A stretch of 32,718 nt of DNA from an uncultured Dehalococcoidales bacterium (GCA_905614375.1 CAJQSP010000057.1:1-32718); one strand, 5' to 3'. Numbered from the stretch's first letter, positions 1-7,861 are shown. Numbers and translations are program-made. Notes: generated by a model not told the origin, from the sequence alone.

Positions 1-38
1 TCGTCAAAACAGCTATGTTCAATGTTAAAATGAGTAAT

Positions 39-115
39 TGGTGGGCCCGGCAGGACTTGAACCTGCGACCAATCGATTATGAGTCGATTGCTCTAACCAA
101 CTGAGCTACGGGCCC
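39..115 (-). tRNA. tRNA with CAU anticodon, probably tRNA-Ile2 (lysidine type)
   Basis: A complete cloverleaf can be folded on the minus strand: 7-bp acceptor stem GGGCCCG/CGGGCCC, D arm GCTC...GAGC, anticodon stem ATCGA/TCGAT with loop CTCATAA (anticodon CAT), T arm GCAGG/CCTGC with loop TTCAAGT, discriminator A, and an encoded CCA at 41-39. CAU can be elongator Met, initiator Met or Ile2. The acceptor stem is paired at 1-72, so it is not an initiator. The C4-G69 and C5-G68 pairs match the determinants known for TilS recognition of tRNA-Ile2 in E. coli, and the variable/T-arm region (TGGTCGC then GGTTCAAGTCC) looks like E. coli ileX rather than metT. Ile2 is therefore favoured, but elongator Met is not excluded. 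Confidence 0.9.
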
Positions 116-322
116 TCTGTGAGCGGCGAGGCGGTACGATTGCACTGCGACCTGCGCGCTTGGGCGACATTGATTCTCTCACGAGAACTCCCCAAAGCAA
201 CACTCCAATCGAATCATACCTCTAGTCATTTCGAAAACTATTGTGGGAACTAATCGCAATTGATAACCTCACCATCAATAGTATGTCTGCAAAGAACCAT
301 TCTGATCCATGAGGAACCCCGC

Positions 323-871
323 ATGTCGAACGTCAATGAATACAGATCCTTACACAAGCACTCTCACTGGCTACTCCTGACACTCCTCGTAGGCGCTTTG
401 TCGCTGGCAATGGCTTGCGGAACATCTGACTCCGACGGCGCCGAAGACGCAGCAGCTCCTGCTGCTGAAGAAGTGGACGAAGCCCTCGCAGAAGTCTCAC
501 GAATTCTCAGCCCCGGCTTGTCACTAACGTTCGACGATTACGTGGCAGGAGGATGGAAGAAATCCAAGCAGTTCGACACCGACACCGTCCCGGAAGCAAC
601 CGACATTTGGTACGGCTTCTTCAATGCGAAAGACATCGAGGTTCGCTTCTACAATTCGCACGAGATCGCCAAAACTTACGGATTTGATAATGCGTCCGAA
701 GCGATCGACCAAAGCTTCCGCGAAGGCGGTCAGTACGGTTCAAGCAATCGAGGCGCTGGTTCATCGGCGGTCACAAAATACAAGGCGTTCGTTGTGGTCG
801 GGAACACGGTGATGCTGTGTGAACAATCAGTCGAGTCGTGTATCGCCCTCGCTGATATTCTCGGCGGCTAA
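323..871 (+). CDS. Small secreted lipoprotein, unknown function
   Basis: This is a 182-residue protein. I chose the ATG at 323 because GAGGAA lies 7 bases upstream and a clean lipoprotein signal follows: a short basic N-region, a hydrophobic stretch (about residues 16-30) and the lipobox LAMAC with Cys32. An in-frame ATG at 260 would put 21 unrelated residues before the signal. After the Cys comes an acidic Ala/Glu linker (about 37-60), then a roughly 120-residue domain with W, Y and F residues that I do not recognise. Two cysteines near the C-terminus (in MLCEQSVESC) could form a disulfide. It is expected to be anchored to the outer face of the membrane. Its only close neighbour on this strand is the antisense tRNA upstream. 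Confidence 0.75.
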   Translation: MSNVNEYRSLHKHSHWLLLTLLVGALSLAMACGTSDSDGAEDAAAPAAEEVDEALAEVSRILSPGLSLTFDDYVAGGWKKSKQFDTDTVPEATDIWYGFFNAKDIEVRFYNSHEIAKTYGFDNASEAIDQSFREGGQYGSSNRGAGSSAVTKYKAFVVVGNTVMLCEQSVESCIALADILGG

Positions 872-905
872 TCTAGTGCGTCATCACACAAACGCTCGCT
901 AGTCG

Positions 906-1258
906 CTACTCAGCGCCTGACTTTGGCAACACGTACTCTCGCATTGCTTCAGGTGGAGGCTGCACGAGTCTGTCAAATAAGAATTGGTGGATACCGAGCG
1001 ACCGTGAGTGAACGGCAATCAACACAATAGTTGCAGCACGACATTCAAAGCCAGAGCTTTCGTACTGCCCGCCGAGCTCCGCAATTTGCCGGCGAGTTTG
1101 ATCCCGATCAATCCCAAAGCTGCCCAAATCCCACGTTCCATCCCAGTTACAACGTACGAAAAAGGGGCGAACCACGCCAGATCTGCCTGAAATAGAGAAA
1201 TCGAGTCGATCAATTCAGGAATAGGGATCCCAGTAGATACATCGATATAAATGAACAT
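906..1258 (-). pseudogene. Frameshifted partial copy of the adjacent membrane protein
   Basis: Two overlapping minus-strand reading frames together resemble the C-terminal part of the neighbouring protein at 1315-2043. The first frame (1258-1019) has APFSYVVTGMERGIWAA, against TPFFVLTYAMTGMKQAIWAG in the intact protein. The second frame (1175-906) has SLGIHQFLFDRL, against PLSIFEVIFDSF. The DNA between the TGM and FD blocks is 182 bases, about 61 codons, against 66 codons in the intact gene, so the spacing fits one gene with a net out-of-frame deletion. The N-terminal half is missing and a TGA lies just upstream of 1258. I read this as the decayed, 5'-truncated second member of a tandem duplication. 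The similarity is by eye and modest, so two unrelated spurious frames remain possible. Confidence 0.5.
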
Positions 1259-1314
1259 ACAGCATTTTGGAATTAGTCACATACACAAGTACAAGCAAGT
1301 TGAGACGGAAGCTT

Positions 1315-2043
1315 CTAGCCGGTTTTTGTGATGCGGAATGAATCGAAAATCACTTCGAAAATACTGAGCGGACCGAACATCACCAAAAAAAGTACAGCAA
1401 GGCTAACTAAAGCAGTAATAAGCAACGAACGAATCAAACTAAAACTGTCACCGTTCGGACCGGTGAATTTGAACACGCCAGCCGCAAGCAATACCGAAGC
1501 GGCACCGGCCCAAATAGCTTGCTTCATGCCTGTCATCGCGTAAGTCAAAACGAAGAACGGAGTGCTCCAAATCCACGATGAAAATGCTTCACCAGCTGTG
1601 TTCTCCGAGAACGTTAGGCCGGTTATTTCCAGAAGGAAAAGGTTAGCCGGCAGCAATGTACTCACCAATAGAGGCATGGTGATCGAAAAGATGATCGCGG
1701 TCATGAAATACGGCAGGAAGCGGCCTTCCCTACCAGCTACTGAAGTAGCAATCAATCCTGCAATGAACATTGAAACTCCACCACCAATAATTGGGGCGAG
1801 TGAAAGTTTCAAAATGTGCGAGAAATTGGGACGCTGAAGCACGTACCGCCAGTCAGCATCGTCGATTGCTACAACGATGTTGATGTATTGAACAATGAGT
1901 GCCATTGCTATTCCGAACGGAATAATCGCAATTGCCATGCCCATACGTCGACGTCGATCTTCTTCGAATCGACTTGCCTCGATACGATCTCGCTCGACAT
2001 AACTTTGGCGGAATGAAGAATCTGTTGTAGCGCTACTTTCCAT
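1315..2043 (-). CDS. Multi-pass membrane protein, unknown function
   Basis: A 242-residue protein with a basic, charged N-terminal tail (residues 15-34, rich in R, E and D) followed by five or six hydrophobic segments at about 35-58, 80-102, 109-132, 158-192 (one or two passes) and 203-227. The charged tail probably stays in the cytoplasm by the positive-inside rule. I find no transporter or enzyme signature. The start at 2043 has no strong Shine-Dalgarno sequence. It is transcribed away from the enolase-superfamily gene, so 2044-2272 must hold both promoters. A frameshifted partial copy lies just downstream. Reality as a gene is well supported by the long hydrophobic pattern and that paralogue; function is unknown. 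Confidence 0.75.
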   Translation of the reverse strand: MESSATTDSSFRQSYVERDRIEASRFEEDRRRRMGMAIAIIPFGIAMALIVQYINIVVAIDDADWRYVLQRPNFSHILKLSLAPIIGGGVSMFIAGLIATSVAGREGRFLPYFMTAIIFSITMPLLVSTLLPANLFLLEITGLTFSENTAGEAFSSWIWSTPFFVLTYAMTGMKQAIWAGAASVLLAAGVFKFTGPNGDSFSLIRSLLITALVSLAVLFLVMFGPLSIFEVIFDSFRITKTG

Positions 2044-2272
2044 CGGATCAACGATAGCACTTACCCGCGTAAAGTTACTGTCACAATCATGATGAAATTG
2101 GGTGACTCATGCCGATACTTAAATTCGTATATCGGGTCTCTGTACTCCAACCATCTGCCGCTGGCCAATGTGTCATTGCTACGTCGCTGCTACACTCCGC
2201 CCGATTAGCAATTTAAACGGCCATCCAAGCTTTACTGAAACCAAGCGCCAATTAAAACAAAGGCAACACTCG

Positions 2273-3373
2273 ATGAAGATCACAGATGTACGACTGGAAA
2301 TGTTCAAATGGCCACGAGCTATTCCAATCACTAACGGTCTATATACGTACACCCACAATTTGCTAAACATCGTTGTGATCGACACTGACGATCCCGACAT
2401 CCAGGGCATAGGTCTCGCGGGCGGCATCGAGGCAACGCCTGAAGTGGGTTTGGCATTTATAGAACATTTCAAAAAGGGTCTGATCGGAGCAGACCCGCTC
2501 AACAACGAAGCATTGTGGCATGCCATGTGGCGACCCAAGCTGGTTGGTCGACGCGGAATTTCAACCCGCATCATCGGGGGCATCGATATCGCCCTCTGGG
2601 ACATCAAGGGCAAAGTAGCGAATATGCCTGTCTACAAGTTGCTAGGTGGCTTCACCAACAAGGTAGATACCTACATCGCTGGCGGTTACTACGAAGAAGG
2701 CAAAGGCCTCAAAGAGCTCGCTAAGGAGATGGAAGAAAACGTCGAACTCGGCGCACGTGCGGTGAAGATCAAGGTCGGCGCTGTATCTATTAACGAAGAC
2801 ATCGAACGAGTACGAGTTTGCCGCGAAACTATCGGATCAAATGTCCGCCTAATGGTCGACGCCAACAACGCCTATCGGCACTACCAAGCGATCGAATTCG
2901 CCCGAAAAGTCGAAAAATATGATCTGTTCTGGTTTGAAGAGCCAGTGGAGCCTGACGACTACATTGGCCAAGCGGAAATTACCCGCGCAACTTCTGTGCC
3001 CATCGCCGCTGGTGAGAACGAATATACCAAATATGGATTCAGGGACATGATCAACGCTCGCGCAGTCGATATTCTTCAGCCCGATGCGCTAATTCTCGGC
3101 GGCATCACTGAATTCATGAAAGTAGCGGCGCTCGCTCAGGCGAACGACCTCGATGTCTCTCCACACGGCGCTCAAGAAGTTCACATACACCTCGTCGCCG
3201 CTATTCCAAACGGACTTATCCTCGAGTATTACCGTGAGTCAGTAAACCCAATGCACGGCAAAGTCTGGGAGCACGAACTGACAATCAAGGACGGATACGT
3301 CTACACCCCCGAGCTGCCTGGACTAGGACTGACCCCAAAATGGGACACGCTAGCTGAATACAGGGTTGGATAA
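2273..3373 (+). CDS. Mandelate racemase/muconate lactonizing-type enolase superfamily enzyme
   Basis: A 366-residue (beta/alpha)7-beta barrel enzyme of the enolase superfamily, the usual length for the family. It would abstract a proton alpha to a carboxylate with Mg2+ help (acid-sugar dehydration, racemisation or cycloisomerisation). Visible catalytic set: K165-I-K167 on strand 2; metal ligands D196 (VDAN), E222 (FEEP) and E248 (AAGENE); and a His-Asp dyad H298 (SPHG) with D271 (QPDA). Lys167 plus the His-Asp dyad places it in the mandelate-racemase subgroup, but the substrate cannot be read from this. The in-frame ATG at 2168 was rejected because the family begins at MKITDVRLEMFKW, and AAAGG lies 10-15 bases before 2273. 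The molybdenum-hydroxylase genes and lactonase-like genes nearby suggest a catabolic role for organic acids. Confidence 0.9.
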   Translation: MKITDVRLEMFKWPRAIPITNGLYTYTHNLLNIVVIDTDDPDIQGIGLAGGIEATPEVGLAFIEHFKKGLIGADPLNNEALWHAMWRPKLVGRRGISTRIIGGIDIALWDIKGKVANMPVYKLLGGFTNKVDTYIAGGYYEEGKGLKELAKEMEENVELGARAVKIKVGAVSINEDIERVRVCRETIGSNVRLMVDANNAYRHYQAIEFARKVEKYDLFWFEEPVEPDDYIGQAEITRATSVPIAAGENEYTKYGFRDMINARAVDILQPDALILGGITEFMKVAALAQANDLDVSPHGAQEVHIHLVAAIPNGLILEYYRESVNPMHGKVWEHELTIKDGYVYTPELPGLGLTPKWDTLAEYRVG

Positions 3374-3403
3374 GGCGTACAATCTCACCCGAACGAGCGT
3401 TTT

Positions 3404-3442
3404 TGCCTGCGCCATTTCACAAAAAACGAATTCACGCAGGCA
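3404..3442. other. 8-bp inverted repeat before the molybdenum hydroxylase genes
   Basis: TGCCTGCG (3404-3411) and CGCAGGCA (3435-3442) are perfect reverse complements separated by 23 bases. The site lies between the enolase-superfamily stop (3373) and the FAD-subunit start (3481). No T-run follows, so it is not a textbook terminator. It could be an operator or an mRNA hairpin. Confidence 0.4.
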
Positions 3443-3480
3443 CGAGCAATCGAACGTAAATACTGGAAAAGCACGAACGA

Positions 3481-4344
3481 ATGCCGAATTTTGATTATGA
3501 AGCACCAACCTCACTAGCGAGCGCGCTCGAACTATTAGACCGCCCCGGCGAGGTACGACCGCTCTCGGGCGGCACCGACATCATCGACCAGCTAAAGAGC
3601 AACCGACGTCACGCCGATTTCGTTGTCGACCTGAAACGAGTTCCAGAACTCCTTACTCTGGAATCAAATGACTCGGGCCTAAAAATCGGATCGGCCGTAT
3701 CGTGCACCGACGTTCACAAGTACACGGCAGAAAATGGCGGCTTCTCTGCCGTATCGGAATCGACCGAACTCGTTGGATCGATTCATATTCAAAACCGTGC
3801 AAGCGTAGGCGGCAACGTGTGTAATGCAGCTCCGTCTGCCGACACTATCCCGTCTCTGCTTATTCACGAAGCTGTCGCACACACTGCGAGTGCTTCTGGT
3901 GGACGTGCAATCCCGCTAATCGATTTCTTTGCAGGTCCCGGTCAAACGGTTCTTGAAAAAGGCGAAATTCTAAAAGAACTCGTCCTTCCTACACCTACGG
4001 ACAATACTGCTTCGGCCTACTTGCGATTCATCCCGCGAAACGAGATGGACATCGCAGTCGCCGGTGTAGGATCACTCATCGAGGTCGATCCTTCTACAAA
4101 GGTAGTCATCAAAGCCCGAATTGCTCTCGCCTCTGTAGCCCCGACTCCTGTCCGGGCATATGAAGCCGAACAGTTTCTCGAAGGAACCGTGATTGATGCC
4201 GCAGCGATCGACAAGACGGCCGATCTAGCTGTCGATTCCGCTGTTCCGATCACCGACGTACGTGGATCCGCCGAATACCGAAAAGAATTGATCCGAGTTC
4301 TCACCAAACGAACTCTAAATATCTGCCTGGAGCGACTCGCCTAA
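3481..4344 (+). CDS. Molybdenum hydroxylase FAD-binding (medium) subunit, XdhB/CoxM type
   Basis: The 287-residue medium subunit of a xanthine dehydrogenase/CO dehydrogenase-family enzyme. It carries FAD and passes electrons from the 2Fe-2S subunit to an acceptor. The two FAD pyrophosphate motifs are present: PLSGGTD (residues 27-33) and SVGGNVCNAAPSAD (108-121, the family GGN.xNAxPxxD). The C-terminal CO-dehydrogenase flavoprotein domain follows, with RGSAEYR near residue 260. Length is typical. Start ATG 3481 gives the standard family beginning (F-Y-x-P-x-S). Its stop codon abuts the ATG of the small subunit, so the two are translated together. The catalytic molybdopterin subunit is not adjacent, so substrate is unknown. 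Confidence 0.92.
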   Translation: MPNFDYEAPTSLASALELLDRPGEVRPLSGGTDIIDQLKSNRRHADFVVDLKRVPELLTLESNDSGLKIGSAVSCTDVHKYTAENGGFSAVSESTELVGSIHIQNRASVGGNVCNAAPSADTIPSLLIHEAVAHTASASGGRAIPLIDFFAGPGQTVLEKGEILKELVLPTPTDNTASAYLRFIPRNEMDIAVAGVGSLIEVDPSTKVVIKARIALASVAPTPVRAYEAEQFLEGTVIDAAAIDKTADLAVDSAVPITDVRGSAEYRKELIRVLTKRTLNICLERLA

Positions 4345-4821
4345 ATGAGCAAGAAACAGATAAAAACTACAGTGAACGGTGTTGAGCACGAAATTCTCGT
4401 CGATTCAACTTGGACGCTTCTTGAAACTCTTCGGGATCAGTTGAAGTTGACAGGAACCAAAGAAGGCTGTTCAAACGGCAACTGCGGTGCTTGCACCGTT
4501 ATGGTCGATGGGAGGTCGTCTTGCTCCTGCCTCGTTCTCGCACCTGAAATCAACGGTCGGGAAGTAACAACCGTCGAAGGTCTTGCCGATCATGGACACT
4601 TGACACCAGTTCAGGACGCATTTGTAGAAAACTCCGGACTTCAGTGCGGTTTCTGTACACCGGGTTTCATGATCGCAACAACGGCGCTACTCAACGAAAA
4701 TCCTCACCCAAGTGAGAATGAAATCCGACTCAAGCTGGCAGGAAACCTCTGTCGCTGCACCGGATACGACAAGATCGTTCGCTCGGTTCAAGATGCGGCC
4801 GAACGCCTAAGCAAAGCTTAA
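4345..4821 (+). CDS. Molybdenum hydroxylase 2Fe-2S (small) subunit, XdhC-small/CoxS type
   Basis: A 158-residue iron-sulfur subunit with two [2Fe-2S] domains. The N-terminal ferredoxin-like cluster is bound by C42-x4-C47-x2-C50-x11-C62. The C-terminal four-helix cluster is bound by C101-x2-C104 (QCGFCTPG) and C136-x-C138 (NLCRCTGY). All eight ligands are present, so the protein should be functional. It relays electrons from the molybdenum centre to FAD. The start codon directly follows the FAD-subunit stop with no spacer. In most clusters the large (about 750-residue) molybdopterin subunit follows; here the next 860 bases hold only a decayed gene on the other strand. Confidence 0.93.
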   Translation: MSKKQIKTTVNGVEHEILVDSTWTLLETLRDQLKLTGTKEGCSNGNCGACTVMVDGRSSCSCLVLAPEINGREVTTVEGLADHGHLTPVQDAFVENSGLQCGFCTPGFMIATTALLNENPHPSENEIRLKLAGNLCRCTGYDKIVRSVQDAAERLSKA

Positions 4822-4843
4822 GTAGAAGCACCGCTAAACCGTC

Positions 4844-5475
4844 TTACGACCAAAGATGTAACTCGCAGTCCACGCCGGGCTTCTTTAACTCAGCTTCGAT
4901 CGCATCAACTTGTTCAGGAGTTGGCGACTCATCGTCCTGACCAAAAATACCAAGAAGCGTAATCGATATGTTTGGCGTCTGGTCGATCAGTGCAACAGAC
5001 TGCTTATCGGTTAGATCCTCGGGCTTTGCGAACACGCGCGCCATCCCAGCAATCAACCGCGGCGCCCAGTGGCCGCGAGATACGTCTGGTGACCTCTTGA
5101 GTAGAATCCGATCATCTCGGTCTTGCCTTAGAAGTCGGGCAATCGGATTAAATATGTAGCAGAACCTTATACATCTCCGACAAACCTGTCGTCGGGAACT
5201 CTACCTGAATATCTCGAAATAGCCGCGGCGTCATCAGGCTCAGCGGTGGGAGCTTCCCAGCAGTGGAGATTGGGCATAACGGTGAAGTAGCCGTGGTGCG
5301 CAAAACGACGAGTGATCTATTTCGTTGATTCGTCCCAGCCCGGCATGTGGTGAATCACAATCACAACCCGATACAGTCCAGGCCCCGGTGATCGCGCCAT
5401 GTAGCCGTTGATGATATCGCCATCAGCACTCGGATATGTGACCGTCTCGGCGAGCAAACGTTTGTAATTTGGCAT
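4844..5475 (-). pseudogene. Decayed dienelactone hydrolase family gene
   Basis: Reading the minus strand from the ATG at 5475 gives a recognisable dienelactone hydrolase (alpha/beta hydrolase): an opening MPNYKRLLAETVTYPSADG, then VVIVIHHMPGWDES, then FTVMPNLHC, VPDDRFVGDV and HQTYLAATG. It is broken by stops at 5319-5317 (TAG), 5169-5167 (TAA) and 5130-5128 (TAA). Near 5056 the reading moves to another frame, where FAKPEDLTDKQ and GIFGQDDESPTPEQVDAIEA continue the family, and it ends early at 4844, without the GHAF catalytic-His region. The expected nucleophile motif GFCSGG reads GFYSRG, with Tyr125 (TAC at 5103-5101) where Cys (TGC) is expected. Truncation, stops, a frameshift and loss of the nucleophile together make it a pseudogene rather than a sequencing artefact. 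Confidence 0.88.
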
Positions 5476-5688
5476 TCAGCCCTCCATCTCGTATTACCTA
5501 GCGATCTGACTTGTTCGCTGACGAAAAATGGCACTAACACATACTCAACCAAAAGCAGGATTCGTACTTGAATGTGGTAATCTGGTTCTCAGATAGGATC
5601 ATCGGCCTCAGCAAAAATGCGTAAGCATCTTCAGGGTCGTAAACCGCATCTAATCCCTCTACAACACCAACCAAACGCCGAGTGATAA
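5476..5688. other. Intergenic stretch before xdhC, possible further gene remnant
   Basis: There is no intact gene here. On the minus strand an open frame ending at a TAG at 5535-5533 encodes RLVGVVEGLDAVYDPEDA and then YAFLLRPMIL, which looks protein-like but matches no family I can name. It has no credible start, because it runs into the antisense of the xdhC start. It may be another remnant belonging to the decayed region, or chance. The promoter or leader of xdhC should also lie here. Confidence 0.3.
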
Positions 5689-6858
5689 ATGGAACAGGTA
5701 TTTCGAGCCGCAACTGATGAAATAACAGCCGGTAATGACATGGTTGTCGCCACCGTAGTCAAAACCTCCGGTTCAACGCCACAGAAAGCCGGCGCAAAGC
5801 TGCTCGTACGCGCCGATGGCTCGGGTGTAGGAACGCTGGGCGGCGGTTGCGTTGAAGGTGACATATGGTTCGCATCTTCACAGTTGCTTTCGAGTGGCGG
5901 AGTCGCAGAAATGCGTGACTACGAACTCAATGAAGACCTCGCAGCTGAAGACGGACTTGTTTGCGGTGGCACGATGTACTTCTTGCTCGACCCCCTACGT
6001 AAGTCAGATTCCTTAGGTACTAGCCAAGATTTCAACGAAGAGGTCATCGCTGCCTACGAAGGCGGAGCACCAGTTGCGGTTGCCAACCTGATGAAGGCTC
6101 CCGACGGTTCGACACTTGCTGTCGGCGCAAAATTATTGATCCGTGAGAACGGTTCGACTTCAGGTTCACTCGGCGATGAGAAGATCGATTCGAGCGCCAT
6201 AAAAAACGCTCGAAATCTGATGGCGATGGGCAAGAACGACTACATCACATCCGAATCGGGTGCGGAGTACTTCGTCGAGGCGTACACCACTCCTCCAACT
6301 ATCATTCTCGCGGGTGGCGGGCACGTTTCGAAAGCGATCTCCGGAATTGCTGCATCGCTCGGTTTCCGCATATTCATCATAGACGACCGCGAAGATTTCT
6401 CTAACCCAACACGATTCCCCGAGGCCGAACAGACAGTCGTTTCCGACTATGGATCGGCGTTCAAGAAGCTGCCGATTGGCACAAACTCATTCATCGTGAT
6501 CGCAACTCGCGGTCATCGCTATGACGCTTCCGCAACTGCAGCAGCAATGAAAACACCGGCCAGCTATGTAGGGCTGCTTGGAAGCAAGCGAAAGACAATT
6601 CTCATATTCGAAGAGCTTTTCTCCGAAGGCTTCACTATGCAAGAAGTCCAGAGCGTGCGCTCCCCTATCGGTCTGAACATTTCGGCGAGAACTCCTGAAG
6701 AAATAGCACTTTCGATCATGGCTGAAATTGTTGGATTCCGACTCGGAGGCGACGGCGGAACTCTGAAGCTCGACCAACACCTCATCGACAAAGCTGCCGA
6801 AAAAGCTGATCGTCGCCCCGAAAACGCTTCAACTGCCGAAGCTGTAGGCGCTGACTAG
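5689..6858 (+). CDS. xdhC: XdhC/CoxI family molybdenum hydroxylase maturation protein
   Basis: A 389-residue member of the XdhC/CoxI family. These proteins bind molybdenum cofactor, help its sulfuration, and insert it into xanthine dehydrogenase-type enzymes. The N-terminal XdhC/CoxI domain shows VVKTSGSTPQKAGAKLLV (23-40) and the motif GTLGGGCVEGD (48-58, with Cys54). CGG at 92-94 is a second family motif. The C-terminal Rossmann-like domain starts at LAGGGHVSKAI (207-217) and continues with IDDREDFSNPTRFPEA, IATRGHRYD, YVGLLGSKRK and SPIGLNI. It is longer than single-domain XdhC proteins because it contains both domains. It is followed after one base by mocA, a functional partner, so both serve the hydroxylase whose smaller subunits are encoded just upstream. 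Confidence 0.93.
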   Translation: MEQVFRAATDEITAGNDMVVATVVKTSGSTPQKAGAKLLVRADGSGVGTLGGGCVEGDIWFASSQLLSSGGVAEMRDYELNEDLAAEDGLVCGGTMYFLLDPLRKSDSLGTSQDFNEEVIAAYEGGAPVAVANLMKAPDGSTLAVGAKLLIRENGSTSGSLGDEKIDSSAIKNARNLMAMGKNDYITSESGAEYFVEAYTTPPTIILAGGGHVSKAISGIAASLGFRIFIIDDREDFSNPTRFPEAEQTVVSDYGSAFKKLPIGTNSFIVIATRGHRYDASATAAAMKTPASYVGLLGSKRKTILIFEELFSEGFTMQEVQSVRSPIGLNISARTPEEIALSIMAEIVGFRLGGDGGTLKLDQHLIDKAAEKADRRPENASTAEAVGAD

Positions 6859-6859
6859 C

Positions 6860-7483
6860 GTGCTGAACTACAACGCGGTCGGCATCATTCTCGCAGCAGG
6901 TGAATCCAGCCGAATGGGCAGTCCGAAAGGCCTACTTGAATGGCGTGGAACAACGCTGCTTGAGTACCAGATGAACTCGCTTTTGCAAGGTGGGTGCGAC
7001 AAGGTCGTTGTTGTGACGGGTAAGTACGACACAGAAATGGCACCTTTGCTTAAGGACCGTCCAGGGATCATCAGGTCATACAACCCGAAATATCTCGAAG
7101 GCAAAACGACCTCAATTAAAGCTGGAGTCTGGGAACTACCCGATGATATCCACTCGATCGTCCTATTGGCTGTCGATCAGCCACGTCCTGCATGGGTGAT
7201 CGAGAAAGTCATCAGACTTCACACCGACTTCGGAGCCGACGTCACATCCCCAGGTTTCGACGGACATGGCGGTCACCCGCTAGTTTTCGATGCGAACCTC
7301 CGCTCTGATCTAATGAATATTACGGAAGAAGACGAAGGTGTTCGTGCGATTTTTCGCAAGCCCGACATCAATCACCACCGAGTGAAGTTCGATTCAGCAA
7401 TTGTCCGGCTCGACATCAACACCCCTGAAGCCTACGAAAATGCGTTGTCTGCTTACACCGAACTCGCTAAATCAGAACTGTAA
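6860..7483 (+). CDS. mocA: Molybdenum cofactor cytidylyltransferase-like nucleotidyltransferase
   Basis: A 207-residue MobA/MocA-type NTP transferase. The N-terminal nucleotide-binding signature LAAGESSRMG (11-20) is followed by K23 (SPKGLL), and the metal-binding D106 lies in AVDQPRP. GGHPLVF is the family motif lying over the active site, and RLDINTPEAY the C-terminal signature. MocA joins CMP to molybdopterin to make MCD, the cofactor form used by CoxL/xanthine-dehydrogenase-like enzymes in bacteria. A close relative, MobA, uses GTP; the XdhC neighbour favours the CTP role. The GTG start at 6860 is one base after the xdhC stop, which indicates coupled translation. Confidence 0.85.
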   Translation: MLNYNAVGIILAAGESSRMGSPKGLLEWRGTTLLEYQMNSLLQGGCDKVVVVTGKYDTEMAPLLKDRPGIIRSYNPKYLEGKTTSIKAGVWELPDDIHSIVLLAVDQPRPAWVIEKVIRLHTDFGADVTSPGFDGHGGHPLVFDANLRSDLMNITEEDEGVRAIFRKPDINHHRVKFDSAIVRLDINTPEAYENALSAYTELAKSEL

Positions 7484-7486
7484 GAT

Positions 7487-7861
7487 GTGGCGATCATGTC
7501 GTCACCAACACCAGTTCGTGAAAAATACTGGGTAAAGCTGCTCTTCTGGCCTGCTGCAATATTCTTTGGAATTTCTACGCTAGCCGTTTGGGTGCTGATT
7601 CATTTGTCCGCAATCGAGTTTGCGTGCGCCTGCACACCGATCGTCGCTCCTGAATGGGCAGTCGACGCACGATATATTGGCGCAATTTTCATCGGTGTGC
7701 CCGTACTAATCGTCGATTGGTTTGTAATCTGGAAGTACCGCGATTTCAAGCGCAAAGAAAAATGGGAAAAGAAGTTCACGCAAGAACATAAACCGTGGTA
7801 CGCAAAGAACGGCGAGGATCGACCTAAAGGTCCGATCAAAAATAAATACTATGAGCCTTAG
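7487..7861 (+). CDS. Small two-helix membrane protein, unknown function
   Basis: A 124-residue protein with two hydrophobic segments (about residues 17-42 and 61-84), with a short loop containing CACTP between them, and a very basic, hydrophilic tail (from about 85, KYRDFKRKEKWEKKF and on). The tail should be cytoplasmic. The first codon is GTG at 7487; an in-frame ATG at 7496 (MSSPTP) is an equally good start. It begins 3 bases after mocA and overlaps the first 11 bases of the M24 peptidase gene, so it belongs to the same transcript. I do not recognise the family. The CAC between the helices might bind a metal or heme, but nothing shows it. Confidence 0.7.
   Translation: MAIMSSPTPVREKYWVKLLFWPAAIFFGISTLAVWVLIHLSAIEFACACTPIVAPEWAVDARYIGAIFIGVPVLIVDWFVIWKYRDFKRKEKWEKKFTQEHKPWYAKNGEDRPKGPIKNKYYEP

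Noticed and set aside
260..322. Upstream in-frame start for the lipoprotein
   Set aside because: The extra residues precede the lipoprotein signal peptide, and the ATG at 323 has a good ribosome-binding site.
2168..2272. N-terminal extension of the enolase-superfamily protein
   Set aside because: The extension is unlike the family, and MKITDVRLEMFKW at 2273 is the usual beginning.
4844..5056. Independent 70-residue gene
   Set aside because: It is the out-of-frame C-terminal part of the dienelactone hydrolase pseudogene, not a gene on its own.
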